Of a stretch of DNA of 64,000 nucleotides, positions 43,164-51,562 are shown in pieces; position 1 is the stretch's first letter, and each line of letters begins with the position of its first letter. Below the pieces are notes generated by a model. It did not search any database, was not told the origin of the DNA, and was given only the letters and a program-made list of their open reading frames with translations. The stretch is from the NCBI GenBank assembly GCA_023954135.1, contig JAMLIN010000011.1, forward strand, positions 1 through 64,000, written 5' to 3'. The position numbers were made by a program, and so were the translations under genes. The DNA is from Burkholderiaceae bacterium. Lineage in GTDB: Bacteria > Pseudomonadota > Gammaproteobacteria > Burkholderiales > Burkholderiaceae_E.

Positions 43164-44435
43164 TCAGGCGGGGATGCGGGCGATGAGCTTCGTATAGCCG
43201 TGCACGAAGTTCGACAGGGTGCGCTCGGGTTCGCCCAGCACCTCGATTCGCGGATGGCGCGCCAGCAGCTCTTCCCAGAGGATGCGCAGCTGCAGCTCGG
43301 CCAGCCGGTTGCCGACGCAGCGGTGGATGCCGAAGCCGAAGGCGACGTGCTGGCGCGGATTGGGGCGGTCGATGATGAAGTCGTGCGGCCGCTCGATCAT
43401 GGTGTCGTCGCGATTGCCCGAGATGTACCACATCACCACCGCATCGCCCTTGCGGATCCGCTTGCCGCCGAGCTCGATGTCCTCGACGGCGGTGCGTCGC
43501 ATGAAGGCGAGCGGCGTCTGCCAGCGGATGATCTCGGAGACCATCTTCGGGATCAGCGCCGGGTCGGCGCGCAGCTTGTCGTATTCCGCCGGGAAGCGGT
43601 TGAGCGCGAGCAGGCCGCCCGACATCGAGTTACGGGTGGTGTCGTTGCCGCCGACGATCAGCAGCAGCAGGTTGCCGAGGAACTCCTTCGGGTCCATGTT
43701 CCGCGTCGCCGGCGAATGGGCCATCATCGAGATCAGGTCGGGGCGCGGCGGCTCGTTGACGCGCTCGTTCCACAGCTGGGTGAAGCGAGCGAGGCACCTG
43801 GCGAGCTCTTCCTGGCGCATCTCCCAGGACTCGACCGGCCCGGCGTCCTTCGGGTGCCCGGTCGCGATGTCCGACCACCAGGTGAGCTGGCGGCGATCCT
43901 CGAAGGGATAGTCGAACAGGGTGGCCAGCATCTTGGTGGTGAGGTCGATCGAGACCCGCTCGACCCAGTCGAAGGGCTCGCCCACCGGCAGCGATTCGAC
44001 CACCTCGATGACGCGCGAGCGGATCAGGCCTTCGAAGGTGGTGAGGTACTGCGGCGCGACGATCGGGCTGACCGCCTTGCGCTGCTCGTCGTGGCGCGGC
44101 GGATCCATCTCGATGAAGCTCGGCAGGATCTCCTCGGGCTTGCGCGGCATCAGCGAGACGCTGCCGCCGGCGAATGCGTCCGACGAGAACGCGCGGTGGT
44201 TCATGTCGACCGCCATGATGTCCTTGTAGCGGGTGACCGACCAGAAGGAGCCGAAGCGCGTCTTCGTGCTCCAGTGCACCGGATCCTCGCGGCGCAGCCG
44301 CTCGAACACGAGGTGGATGGTGTCGTCGCGGAAACGATAGCCGTCGCTGGGGTCGAGGTCCTCGACCGGGGTCGACAGGATCGTCTCGCGGATCGACTCG
44401 GGAGTGGCAAGGTCCATCGGGATCGTCTCCGTCAT
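43164..44435 (-). CDS. cytochrome P450, CYP153-like
   Basis: A 423-residue P450. The heme-thiolate motif FGFGIHRCVG has its cysteine at residue 373; the oxygen-binding I-helix reads VGGNDTTRNS and the ExxR pair is EIIRW. Long stretches such as RWQTPLAFMRRTA and GDAVVMWYISGNRDD strongly recall CYP153, the soluble bacterial alkane and fatty-acid terminal hydroxylases. CYP153 needs a ferredoxin and reductase; neither is next to it, unlike in many CYP153 operons. It is followed on the same strand by nothing and preceded by an MFS exporter. CYP153 membership is from memory. Confidence 0.85.
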   Translation of the reverse strand: MTETIPMDLATPESIRETILSTPVEDLDPSDGYRFRDDTIHLVFERLRREDPVHWSTKTRFGSFWSVTRYKDIMAVDMNHRAFSSDAFAGGSVSLMPRKPEEILPSFIEMDPPRHDEQRKAVSPIVAPQYLTTFEGLIRSRVIEVVESLPVGEPFDWVERVSIDLTTKMLATLFDYPFEDRRQLTWWSDIATGHPKDAGPVESWEMRQEELARCLARFTQLWNERVNEPPRPDLISMMAHSPATRNMDPKEFLGNLLLLIVGGNDTTRNSMSGGLLALNRFPAEYDKLRADPALIPKMVSEIIRWQTPLAFMRRTAVEDIELGGKRIRKGDAVVMWYISGNRDDTMIERPHDFIIDRPNPRQHVAFGFGIHRCVGNRLAELQLRILWEELLARHPRIEVLGEPERTLSNFVHGYTKLIARIPA

Positions 44436-44498
44436 CGTGTCGTCGCCTGGCGGATCGCGGTGTCGCGCGCCGCGTCACCGGACAATGCCGTTACCGTA

Positions 44499-46049
44499 TC
44501 ACGAACCCGGCGCCGCGCCTGCACCACGTCGCTGCGCGTAGCGGGCGGCGCCGGCTGCCAGCCCGATGCAGGCGATTGCGCTCACGATGGCGCCTGTGCG
44601 CATCGCCTCGGTGAACGCATTGCGGCTCGCCGCGAGAACCGCATCGGCGAGCGGAGCGGCGAGCCCGGCGGCCTGCGCGATGCCGTCGTGAAGCGTCTCG
44701 GGCATCGGGCCGGCGCCGGCCGGCCAGGAATCGGTGAGCGTCAGACGGTAGATTGCCCCGACGAGGCTGCCGTAGAGCGCGATGCCGGTGGCGCCGCCGA
44801 ACTCGGCGACGGTCTCCGATATCGACGAGGCCGCCCCGGCGGCATGAGCCGGCGCGCTGCTCACCACGAGATCGGTGGCGAGCGTGAACACCGGCGACTG
44901 GCCGAGGGAGAACACCACGGCCCACAGGATGATCCAGGCCGGCGACTGGCCGGGTGCGACGGTAGCCAGGCCGAGATAGCCGACGGTGGCGAGCGCGAAG
45001 CCGGCGCCGACGACCCGCGCCGCCGGGAAGCGCCGGGCGAGCAGGGGCACGCCGATCGATCCGACGATGAAGGCCAGTGCGATCGGCGTGCTCCAGAGGG
45101 CGGCCAGCAGCGGCGAGAGGCCGAGCACCTGCTGCAGGTAGAGCGCGACGAACAGGAAGTTGCCGAAGGCGATGAAGCAGGCGAGCCCGTAGACGACCAG
45201 CGCCGCGGCGAAGCCCGGCGCCCGGAACATCGCGAGATCGATGAGCGGCGTCGGGTGGCGCGACTGCCGGCGCACGAACACGACGCCGAGCGCCATGCCG
45301 AGCGCGAGGGCGGCGAGCGGTTCGAGGGCGGGCCCGGCGAAGGCGAGCTGCTTGACACCGTGGATCGTCGCGACGACCGCGAGGATCGACAGACCGACGC
45401 TGGGGAGATCGAGCGGCCCGGGCCGGGGCGACCGGTATTCCGGCAGCAGGAAGGGGCCGAGCAGGAGCAGCAGCACCATCACCGGAACGGCGACGAGGAA
45501 GACCGCCCGCCAGCCCCAGGCTTCGAGCAGCAGGCCGCCGGCGATCGGGCCGATCGCGGCGCCGACCGAGAAGCTCGCGACCCAGATGCCGATCGCCAGC
45601 GTCCGTTCACGCGGATCGTCGAACAGGTGGCGGATCAGCGACAGCGTCGATGGCGCGACGGTGGCGCCGGCAATGCCGAGCAGCGCCCGGGCGGTCACCA
45701 GCATCGCGGCGCTCGTCGAGTAGGCCGCGAGTATCGAGGCGGCGCCGAAGGCGGCGGCACCGGCGAGCAGCAGGCGGCGCCGGCCGAAGCGATCGCCGAG
45801 CGTGCCCATGGTGATCAGCAGGCCCGCGACCATGAACCCGTAGATGTCGACGATCCAGAGCATCTGGGTCGCGCTCGGGCGGAACTCCGCCGCCAGGGTC
45901 GGCAGTGCGAGGTTCAGCACCGTCATGTCCATCGAGTAGAGCATGCACGGCAGCGCGAGCACCGCGAGCCCGAGCCAGGCGCGCTGGCCGGCCCTGGCGG
46001 GAACCCCGGCGGGCATGGCGTGATCGTGTGAGGGCCGGGTCGTGCCCAT
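44499..46049 (-). CDS. MFS multidrug-type exporter, DHA2 family (14 helices)
   Basis: A 516-residue inner-membrane exporter with about 14 hydrophobic segments. The early MDMTVLNLALPTLAAEF and IVDIYGFMVAGLLITMGTLGDRFGRRRLLLAG (the A-motif) are typical of QacA/SmvA-like DHA2 exporters of cationic drugs and solvents. The open frame begins further upstream; the ATG at 46049 has AGGA at a normal distance, whereas the ATG nine bases before it sits on top of that element. It is divergent from the phosphotransferase gene at 46235, sharing a 185-base gap. Confidence 0.88.
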   Translation of the reverse strand: MGTTRPSHDHAMPAGVPARAGQRAWLGLAVLALPCMLYSMDMTVLNLALPTLAAEFRPSATQMLWIVDIYGFMVAGLLITMGTLGDRFGRRRLLLAGAAAFGAASILAAYSTSAAMLVTARALLGIAGATVAPSTLSLIRHLFDDPRERTLAIGIWVASFSVGAAIGPIAGGLLLEAWGWRAVFLVAVPVMVLLLLLGPFLLPEYRSPRPGPLDLPSVGLSILAVVATIHGVKQLAFAGPALEPLAALALGMALGVVFVRRQSRHPTPLIDLAMFRAPGFAAALVVYGLACFIAFGNFLFVALYLQQVLGLSPLLAALWSTPIALAFIVGSIGVPLLARRFPAARVVGAGFALATVGYLGLATVAPGQSPAWIILWAVVFSLGQSPVFTLATDLVVSSAPAHAAGAASSISETVAEFGGATGIALYGSLVGAIYRLTLTDSWPAGAGPMPETLHDGIAQAAGLAAPLADAVLAASRNAFTEAMRTGAIVSAIACIGLAAGAARYAQRRGAGAAPGS

Positions 46050-46234
46050 CGGTGGCATTCCTGGTAGCGGGCGGGGATGTTCGCACGGCTGCCGGTCCGG
46101 CGGTGGATTTCCCTGCGGCCGCAGGGTCGTTGGGGCGGGCCGGGAGATGCCGGCGATCCTCCTATACTTGCCGGACGGACAACCATCATCGAGCGGGCAG
46201 CCCATGGCGGGCGGGTCGCGCAAGGAGACAGGGC

Positions 46235-47236
46235 TTGATCGACATCGAGGCGCTGGCCGGGATCGTTCGCGGCTTCGCACCGTCCTGCCGGGGCATCGAG
46301 AACCTGCGCCGGCTCACCGGCGGCGCCAGCCAGGAGACCTGGAGCTTCGACGCGGTGCCTGGCGGCGGGCCGCCGCTGGGCGTGATCCTGCGCCGGATGC
46401 CGGGCGGGGCCGAGGGCTCCTCGGTTACCGAGTCCCGCAAGATATCGCTCACCGACGAGGCCGGCCTGCTCGGCCTGGCGGCAGGCGCCGGCGTGCCGGT
46501 GCCCGCGGTGCTCGCGGTGCTCCCGCCGGCCGGCCCGATCGGCGCCGGCTACCTGATGACCCGCATCGAGGGCGAGACGATTCCCCGGCGCTTCCTGCGC
46601 GAGCCGCGCTATGCCGCCGCCCGCGCCGGGCTTGCCCGCCAGTGCGGCGAGATCCTCGCGCGACTGCATGCGATCCCGCGGGCGGAACTGCCACCGCTGC
46701 GCCTGGCGCCGGCCGCGGTCGAGCTCGAGCTCTATGTAGAGCGCCATCGCTCCTACGGCTGGCCCAAGCCGGTGCTCGAGCTCGCGATCCGCTGGCTGCG
46801 CGAGCGGGCGCCCGCCGGAGACATCGCGCCGGTGCTGGTGCACGGCGACTTCCGCAGCGGCAACCTGATGATCGATGAACGGGGCGTGGCCGCGGTGCTC
46901 GACTGGGAGCTCGCCCATCTCGGCGATCCGATGGAGGACCTCGGCTGGATCTGCGTCAATTCATGGCGCTTCGGCGAGGACAGCCATCCGGTCGGCGGCT
47001 TCGGCAGCCGGGAGGATCTCTTCGCCGGCTACGAGGCGGCCGGCGGCATGCCCGTCGATCCGGAGCGGGTGCGCTACTGGCAGGTGCTCGGGACGCTGAA
47101 GTGGGGTGTGATGTGCGCCAGCATGCTCGAAGTGTTCCGCAGCGGCGAGGATCGCAGCGTCGAGCGCGTTGCGATCGCGCGGCGGGCTTCCGAGGCCGCC
47201 ATCGATCTGCTGCGCCTGATGGCGGGGAGGGACTGA
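46235..47236 (+). CDS. APH-family kinase, LvaA-like (4-hydroxyacyl-CoA phosphotransferase)
   Basis: A 333-residue protein-kinase-fold phosphotransferase. The catalytic loop HGDFRSGN is at 203-210 and the magnesium Asp is 223 in VLDWELAHLGDPMEDLGW. This is the ACAD10/11-type branch rather than an antibiotic kinase. The best start is a TTG (46235) with AAGGAG seven bases upstream. The next two genes (DUF6285 and acyl-CoA dehydrogenase) complete a set like LvaABC of Pseudomonas putida, where LvaA phosphorylates 4-hydroxyvaleryl-CoA with the help of LvaB. Role by context and family. Confidence 0.82.
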   Translation: MIDIEALAGIVRGFAPSCRGIENLRRLTGGASQETWSFDAVPGGGPPLGVILRRMPGGAEGSSVTESRKISLTDEAGLLGLAAGAGVPVPAVLAVLPPAGPIGAGYLMTRIEGETIPRRFLREPRYAAARAGLARQCGEILARLHAIPRAELPPLRLAPAAVELELYVERHRSYGWPKPVLELAIRWLRERAPAGDIAPVLVHGDFRSGNLMIDERGVAAVLDWELAHLGDPMEDLGWICVNSWRFGEDSHPVGGFGSREDLFAGYEAAGGMPVDPERVRYWQVLGTLKWGVMCASMLEVFRSGEDRSVERVAIARRASEAAIDLLRLMAGRD

Positions 47237-47652
47237 TGCAGGATCCACCGTCGGCCGCCGGGCTCGTGCGCGCCGTGGCCGCCTTCCTGCGCGAGGAGGC
47301 GATGCCGGCTCTCGAGGGCCGCAATGCCTATCTCGCGCGGGTGTCCGCCAACATCCTCGAGATCGTCGCCCGCGAGCTCGATGCGGCGCCGGCTGCCGAT
47401 GCCGCCGAGCGCGCCCGCCTGCTGGCGCTGCTCGGCCCGGTCGATGCCGATGGCGCCACGCTCGAGCAGCTCAACGCGGAACTGTGCCGCCGCATCGAGG
47501 CGGGCGAGATCGGCGCCGAAACGCTCGGGTTGCTCGCCCACTTGTGGACCACCACGCTGGCTTCAGTCGCCGTCGACCAGCCCGGCTATTCCGGCTACCG
47601 GCGCGCGCTCGAGGAAGCGCGGCCCGGCGAGGGCCCGGCCGGCGAAGCATGA
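47236..47652 (+). CDS. DUF6285 protein, LvaB-like
   Basis: A 138-residue alpha-helical protein of the DUF6285 type (VAAFLREEAMPALEGRNAYLARVSANILEIVARE; LLAHLWTTTLASVAVDQPGYSGY). Such small proteins nearly always sit between an APH-like kinase and an acyl-CoA dehydrogenase. In the levulinate pathway the corresponding protein LvaB is needed for LvaA activity. Its ATG overlaps the kinase stop by one base (TGATG), so the two are coupled. Confidence 0.78.
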   Translation: MQDPPSAAGLVRAVAAFLREEAMPALEGRNAYLARVSANILEIVARELDAAPAADAAERARLLALLGPVDADGATLEQLNAELCRRIEAGEIGAETLGLLAHLWTTTLASVAVDQPGYSGYRRALEEARPGEGPAGEA

Positions 47653-47674
47653 ATCGCTTACCCAGGAGACATCG

Positions 47675-48946
47675 ATGGATTTCGACCTGCCGCAGGACCT
47701 CACCGACTACCTCGCCGAGCTCGATGCGTTCATCGAACGCGAGATCGACCCGCTGCAGGCGGCCGACGACAACCAGCGCTTCTTCGATCATCGGCGCGAA
47801 TGGGCCCGCACCGATTTCGACCGGGGCGGGCTGCCGCGCGAGGAATGGGAGGCGCTGCTCGCCGAAGCCAAGCGCCGCGCCGACGTCGCCGGCCATCTGC
47901 GCTTCGCCCTGCCGCGCGCCTATGGCGGTCGCGACGGCAGCAATCTCTGGATGGCGGTGATCCGGGAGCATCTCGCCACGCGCGGGCTCGGCCTGCACAA
48001 CGACCTGCAGAACGAGCACTCGATCGTCGCCAACCATCCCTTCGTCCTGATCTTCAGGGACTTCGGCACGCCCGAGCAGCAGGCGGAGTTCATCCCCGGG
48101 ATGCTCGACCATCGCACCCATCGCGTTTCCTTCGGGCTGACCGAGCCGGCGCACGGCTCGGATGCGACCCACATGGAAACAGTGGCGGTGGCCGAGACGC
48201 GCGACGGCGTTCCCGGCTACCGGATCGACGGCGAGAAGATGTGGATCACCGGGATGCATGTCGCGAGCCACTGCGCGGTGTTCGCCCGGACCTCCGGCAA
48301 GGCGGGCGACGCCCGGGGGATCAGCTGCCTGCTGGTGCCGCGCGACACGCCGGGGCTGAAGATCGAGGAGTACCTCTGGACCTTCAACATGCCCACCGAC
48401 CATCCGCGCATCAGCTTCGAGAATGTCTGGGTGCCGGCGCAGGCCCTGCTGGGGCCGCCCGACGACGGCCTCGCGATCGCCCAGCATTTCGTGCACGAGA
48501 ACCGGATCCGCCAGGCCGCCTCCAGCCTGGGCGCCGCCTGCTACTGCATCGCGCAGAGCATCGAGTACGCCCGCGAGCGCAAGCCCTTCGGCAAGGCACT
48601 GGCCACCAACCAGGGCATTCAGTTCCCGCTGGTCGAGCTCGCGACCCAGGCCGAGATGCTGCGGCTATTGATCCGCAAGACCGCCTGGGAGATGGACCGC
48701 ATGCCCAAGCCCGAGGTCGCCCGCCGGCTTTCGGACAAGGTGTCGATGTGCAACTACTGGGCCAACCGGCTCTGCTGCGAGGCGGCCGACACCGCGATGC
48801 AGGTCCATGGCGGCATCGGCTACTCGCGGCACAAGCCCTTCGAGCACATCTACCGGCACCATCGCCGCTACCGGATCACCGAAGGCGCCGAGCAGATCCA
48901 GATGCGCAAGGTGGCGGGCCACCTGTTCGGGTTCCTCGGACGCTAG
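47675..48946 (+). CDS. acyl-CoA dehydrogenase, LvaC/ACAD11-like
   Basis: A 423-residue dehydrogenase, longer than standard and of the ACAD10/11 type. The substrate loop reads FGLTEPAHGSDATHMET, DGEKMWITGMHVASH follows, and the C-terminal helix RITEGAEQIQMRKVAGHLF retains the catalytic glutamate. In mammals ACAD11 and in P. putida LvaC convert a 4-phosphoacyl-CoA into a 2-enoyl-CoA by elimination of phosphate and allylic shift. With the kinase and DUF6285 protein it forms one operon for 4-hydroxy-acid breakdown; the ATG has a good GGAGA RBS. Confidence 0.82.
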   Translation: MDFDLPQDLTDYLAELDAFIEREIDPLQAADDNQRFFDHRREWARTDFDRGGLPREEWEALLAEAKRRADVAGHLRFALPRAYGGRDGSNLWMAVIREHLATRGLGLHNDLQNEHSIVANHPFVLIFRDFGTPEQQAEFIPGMLDHRTHRVSFGLTEPAHGSDATHMETVAVAETRDGVPGYRIDGEKMWITGMHVASHCAVFARTSGKAGDARGISCLLVPRDTPGLKIEEYLWTFNMPTDHPRISFENVWVPAQALLGPPDDGLAIAQHFVHENRIRQAASSLGAACYCIAQSIEYARERKPFGKALATNQGIQFPLVELATQAEMLRLLIRKTAWEMDRMPKPEVARRLSDKVSMCNYWANRLCCEAADTAMQVHGGIGYSRHKPFEHIYRHHRRYRITEGAEQIQMRKVAGHLFGFLGR

Positions 48947-48964
48947 GTTCTCCGGCAGCGGGCC

Positions 48965-49948
48965 TCAGCGGGTGAGAGCCGGTTCGGGGCCCGGCTGGCG
49001 CGCCTCGCGCCGCCAGCGCGCCGGCGAGACGCCGATCTCCCGGGCGAACGCCCGAGTGAAGGCGGCTTCCGATTCATAGCCGACCTCGGCGGCGACCTGC
49101 GCGACCGAGCGCTGACTCTCGCGCAGGCGCTGCGCCGCCACCCGCATCCGCCAGGCGCCGAGATAGCTCATCGGCGGGGTACCGATCAGCCCGGTGAAGC
49201 GCTCGGCGAAGGCCGAGCGCGACAGCGCCACCGCGCGGGCCAGCTCGCTCGTCGTCCAGGGATGCTCGATCCGGGTGTGCATGAGCATCAGCGCCCGGCC
49301 GACGACCGGGTCGCGCAGTCCGCCGAGCCAGCCGCGCTCGCCCTCGGGACGCGCATCGACATAGCTGCGCACCGCTTCGATGAACATCAGCTCGGACAGG
49401 CGCGCCAGCGCGGTCGCGGCGCCGGGACGCAGGGCGCCCAGGCTTTCGGCGGCGTAGCGAAACGAGGTGGCGACCCACTGACAGCCCGGCTCGTCGCGCA
49501 TGGGCAGCACCAGCACCGGCGGCAGGGCGTCGACCAGGGGATGGTGCTGCAGGTCGGAGCCCACGAAGCCGCAGACGATGCGTGTCCGTTCGCCGCCGCC
49601 GCCATAGCGGACACGCATGATGCCGCTGTCGGCATCGACCTCGAGATGGTCCTCGGGGGTGACTGGCAGCAGGCCCGGGCCGCTGCCGAGCACATGGTGG
49701 TCGTTGCGGGTGAGCAGCACGACGGTGTTCTCGGCAACCTCGATCGGTCCGGAACCGTCGAGCATCAGCTGCATGCGGCCCTCGGCGACGAAATGGAAGG
49801 CGACTACCGAGCCCGGGTCGGCCTTGATGAGCTGGCAGTCCTCGGGGGTGACCTGGGAATTGATGCACCAGGGAGCCGAGAACTCGCCATCGAGGAATAT
49901 GCCGCCGCTGAGCCGGACCACACGGAGCAGGTCGGACAGTGCATCCAT
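48965..49948 (-). CDS. AraC-family regulator with cupin sensor domain
   Basis: A 327-residue regulator with an N-terminal cupin-like AraC_binding domain (about 1-200) and a C-terminal pair of helix-turn-helix motifs (220-315; SELARAVALSRSAFAERFTGLIGTPPMSYLGAWRM and QVAAEVGYESEAAFTRAFAREIG). It ends convergently with the LvaC-like gene and is divergent from a TPR protein. Two direct repeats, 21 bases apart, stand 28 bases before its start and look like its binding site. Target genes and inducer are unknown. Confidence 0.88.
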   Translation of the reverse strand: MDALSDLLRVVRLSGGIFLDGEFSAPWCINSQVTPEDCQLIKADPGSVVAFHFVAEGRMQLMLDGSGPIEVAENTVVLLTRNDHHVLGSGPGLLPVTPEDHLEVDADSGIMRVRYGGGGERTRIVCGFVGSDLQHHPLVDALPPVLVLPMRDEPGCQWVATSFRYAAESLGALRPGAATALARLSELMFIEAVRSYVDARPEGERGWLGGLRDPVVGRALMLMHTRIEHPWTTSELARAVALSRSAFAERFTGLIGTPPMSYLGAWRMRVAAQRLRESQRSVAQVAAEVGYESEAAFTRAFAREIGVSPARWRREARQPGPEPALTR

Positions 49949-49975
49949 TGCTGATCTCCGGAAAGCGCGGCGGAT

Positions 49976-50006
49976 CGAGCATGTTTGCCGGCGGCGCGAG
50001 CATGTT
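49976..50006. promoter_or_regulatory. AraC-type direct-repeat operator
   Basis: CGAGCATGTT occurs twice, at 49976-49985 and 49997-50006, starts 21 bases apart, which is two helical turns and the classical spacing of AraC half-sites. The pair is in the gap between the AraC regulator and the divergent TPR gene. Confidence 0.55.
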
Positions 50007-50114
50007 CATGCCCTGGCCGCGGCCATAAAGTGCACTCCTTCCTGCGACGCCGGCCTTGCCGCGCGAGGCAGGCGAGATTCGATTATCAACCATTGAACGG
50101 ACAAGGTGAGAGAA

Positions 50115-51443
50115 ATGAAGGATTCGAGCGGATACGAAACCACCGGTGCCGATGCGGCCGGCCTCGAGCTTCTCGAGCGGGGCATCGGGGAGTTGCGCTG
50201 CTATATCGGCGATCCGGTGGCGAGCGCCGAGCAGGCGATCGCCGCGAGCCCCGGCTGCGTCATGGCGCATGTGCTGCATGCCTGGCTGCACCTGCTCGGT
50301 ACCGAGCCGCAGGGCATCGCGGTTGCCCGGGCGGACCTCGGTCGAATGGCCGGCTTGCCGGCCAACGAGCGCGAACGCGCCCACCTCCACGCGATCGGCC
50401 TGCTCGTCGCGGGTCGCTGGCATGCGGCCGCGCGTGCGCTCGAAGACCTGAGCATCGAATTTCCCCGCGATACGGTCGCCCTGCAGGCGGGCCATCAGCT
50501 CGACTTCTTCATCGGCGATGCGCGGATGCTGCGTGACCGGATCGCGCGGGCATTGCCCCACTGGAGCGCTTCGATGCCCGGCTGGCACGCCGTGCTCGGC
50601 ATGCATGCCTTCGGCCTGGAGGAATGCGGCGACTACGCCGCCGCGGAAGCGCAGGGGCGCCGCGCGGTCGAGCTCGAGCCGCGCGACGGCTGGGCGCAGC
50701 ATGCGGTCGCACACGTCCTCGAGATGCAGGGGCGCAGGCGCGAGGGCATCGCCTGGATGCGGGGCAACGAAGCGGGCTGGGTGCCGGAGAGTTTCTTCGC
50801 GGTGCACAACTGGTGGCACCTCGCCGTATTCCACCTCGGGCTCGACGAGGCCGATGCCGCACTCGCCCTGTTCGACGGCCCGATCGGCGGGTCGGGATCC
50901 GAAGTGATGCTCGACATGGTCGACGGCTCCGCCCTGCTCTGGCGCTTGCAGCTCGCCGGCGTCGACGTCGGTGATCGCTGGCAGGCGCTGGCCGATCGCT
51001 GGGCGCCGCTGGCCGGCGCCGGCAACTACGCCTTCAACGACATGCACGCGATGATGGCCTTCGTCGGGGCGGGGCGCCGAGCCGCCATCGAGGAGGTGCT
51101 GGCGGCGCAGACCGAGGCGATGGCGGCGGACGACGACAACGCGATGTTCACTCGCGACGTCGGCGCGGCGGCGACCCGGGCGATCCGCGCCATTGCCGAG
51201 GACGATCTGGCCAGGGCCGTCGAGTTGCTGCGCGGCGTGCGCAACCGGGCGCATCGTTTCGGCGGCAGCCACGCCCAGCGCGACCTCATCGACCTGAGCC
51301 TGATCGCGGCGGCGAGCCGCGCCGGCCAGGACCGGCTCGCGCAGGCCTTGTGCGCCGAGCGGCTCGCGGCGCGGCCCGAGCCTCACGTCGCCTGGCTGGC
51401 GGCGATCGCCGCGGGCCGGCAGGACGAGCGACTCGCTGCCTGA
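50115..51443 (+). CDS. tetratricopeptide-repeat protein, TTC38-like
   Basis: A 442-residue soluble helical protein resembling the TTC38 family: AEQAIAASPGCVMAHVLHAWLHLLG and DYAAAEAQGRRAVELEPRDGWAQHAVAHVLEMQGR are TPR-like units; HNWWHLAVFHLGLDEADAAL and FNDMHAMMAFVGAG are typical of the family's later part. TPR proteins hold partners together; no function is established. The start is the ATG at 50115, with AAGG seven bases upstream, rather than the GTG at 50106. Divergent from AraC, which could control it. Confidence 0.8.
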   Translation: MKDSSGYETTGADAAGLELLERGIGELRCYIGDPVASAEQAIAASPGCVMAHVLHAWLHLLGTEPQGIAVARADLGRMAGLPANERERAHLHAIGLLVAGRWHAAARALEDLSIEFPRDTVALQAGHQLDFFIGDARMLRDRIARALPHWSASMPGWHAVLGMHAFGLEECGDYAAAEAQGRRAVELEPRDGWAQHAVAHVLEMQGRRREGIAWMRGNEAGWVPESFFAVHNWWHLAVFHLGLDEADAALALFDGPIGGSGSEVMLDMVDGSALLWRLQLAGVDVGDRWQALADRWAPLAGAGNYAFNDMHAMMAFVGAGRRAAIEEVLAAQTEAMAADDDNAMFTRDVGAAATRAIRAIAEDDLARAVELLRGVRNRAHRFGGSHAQRDLIDLSLIAAASRAGQDRLAQALCAERLAARPEPHVAWLAAIAAGRQDERLAA

Positions 51444-51562
51444 GCAGGTCGCCGGGCGGCCGCCGGTGGTATGCTGATTCTCCGAAGGCGGGCGGGCCGA
51501 TCGGTTCCGTCCGCCCCGACGAGAAAGCGATGCGCGATCGGCGCGCGCCTGGAGACAAGTGA

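Noticed and set aside
42645-46031. A 1128-codon open frame on the plus strand
   Set aside because: It runs antisense to the P450 and MFS genes, is full of Arg/Asp/Gly repeats typical of high-G+C shadow frames, and has no recognisable domain.
46235-47236. Aminoglycoside resistance phosphotransferase
   Set aside because: The APH fold is present, but the adjacent DUF6285 and ACAD11-like genes and the sequence type point to acyl-CoA metabolism, not resistance.
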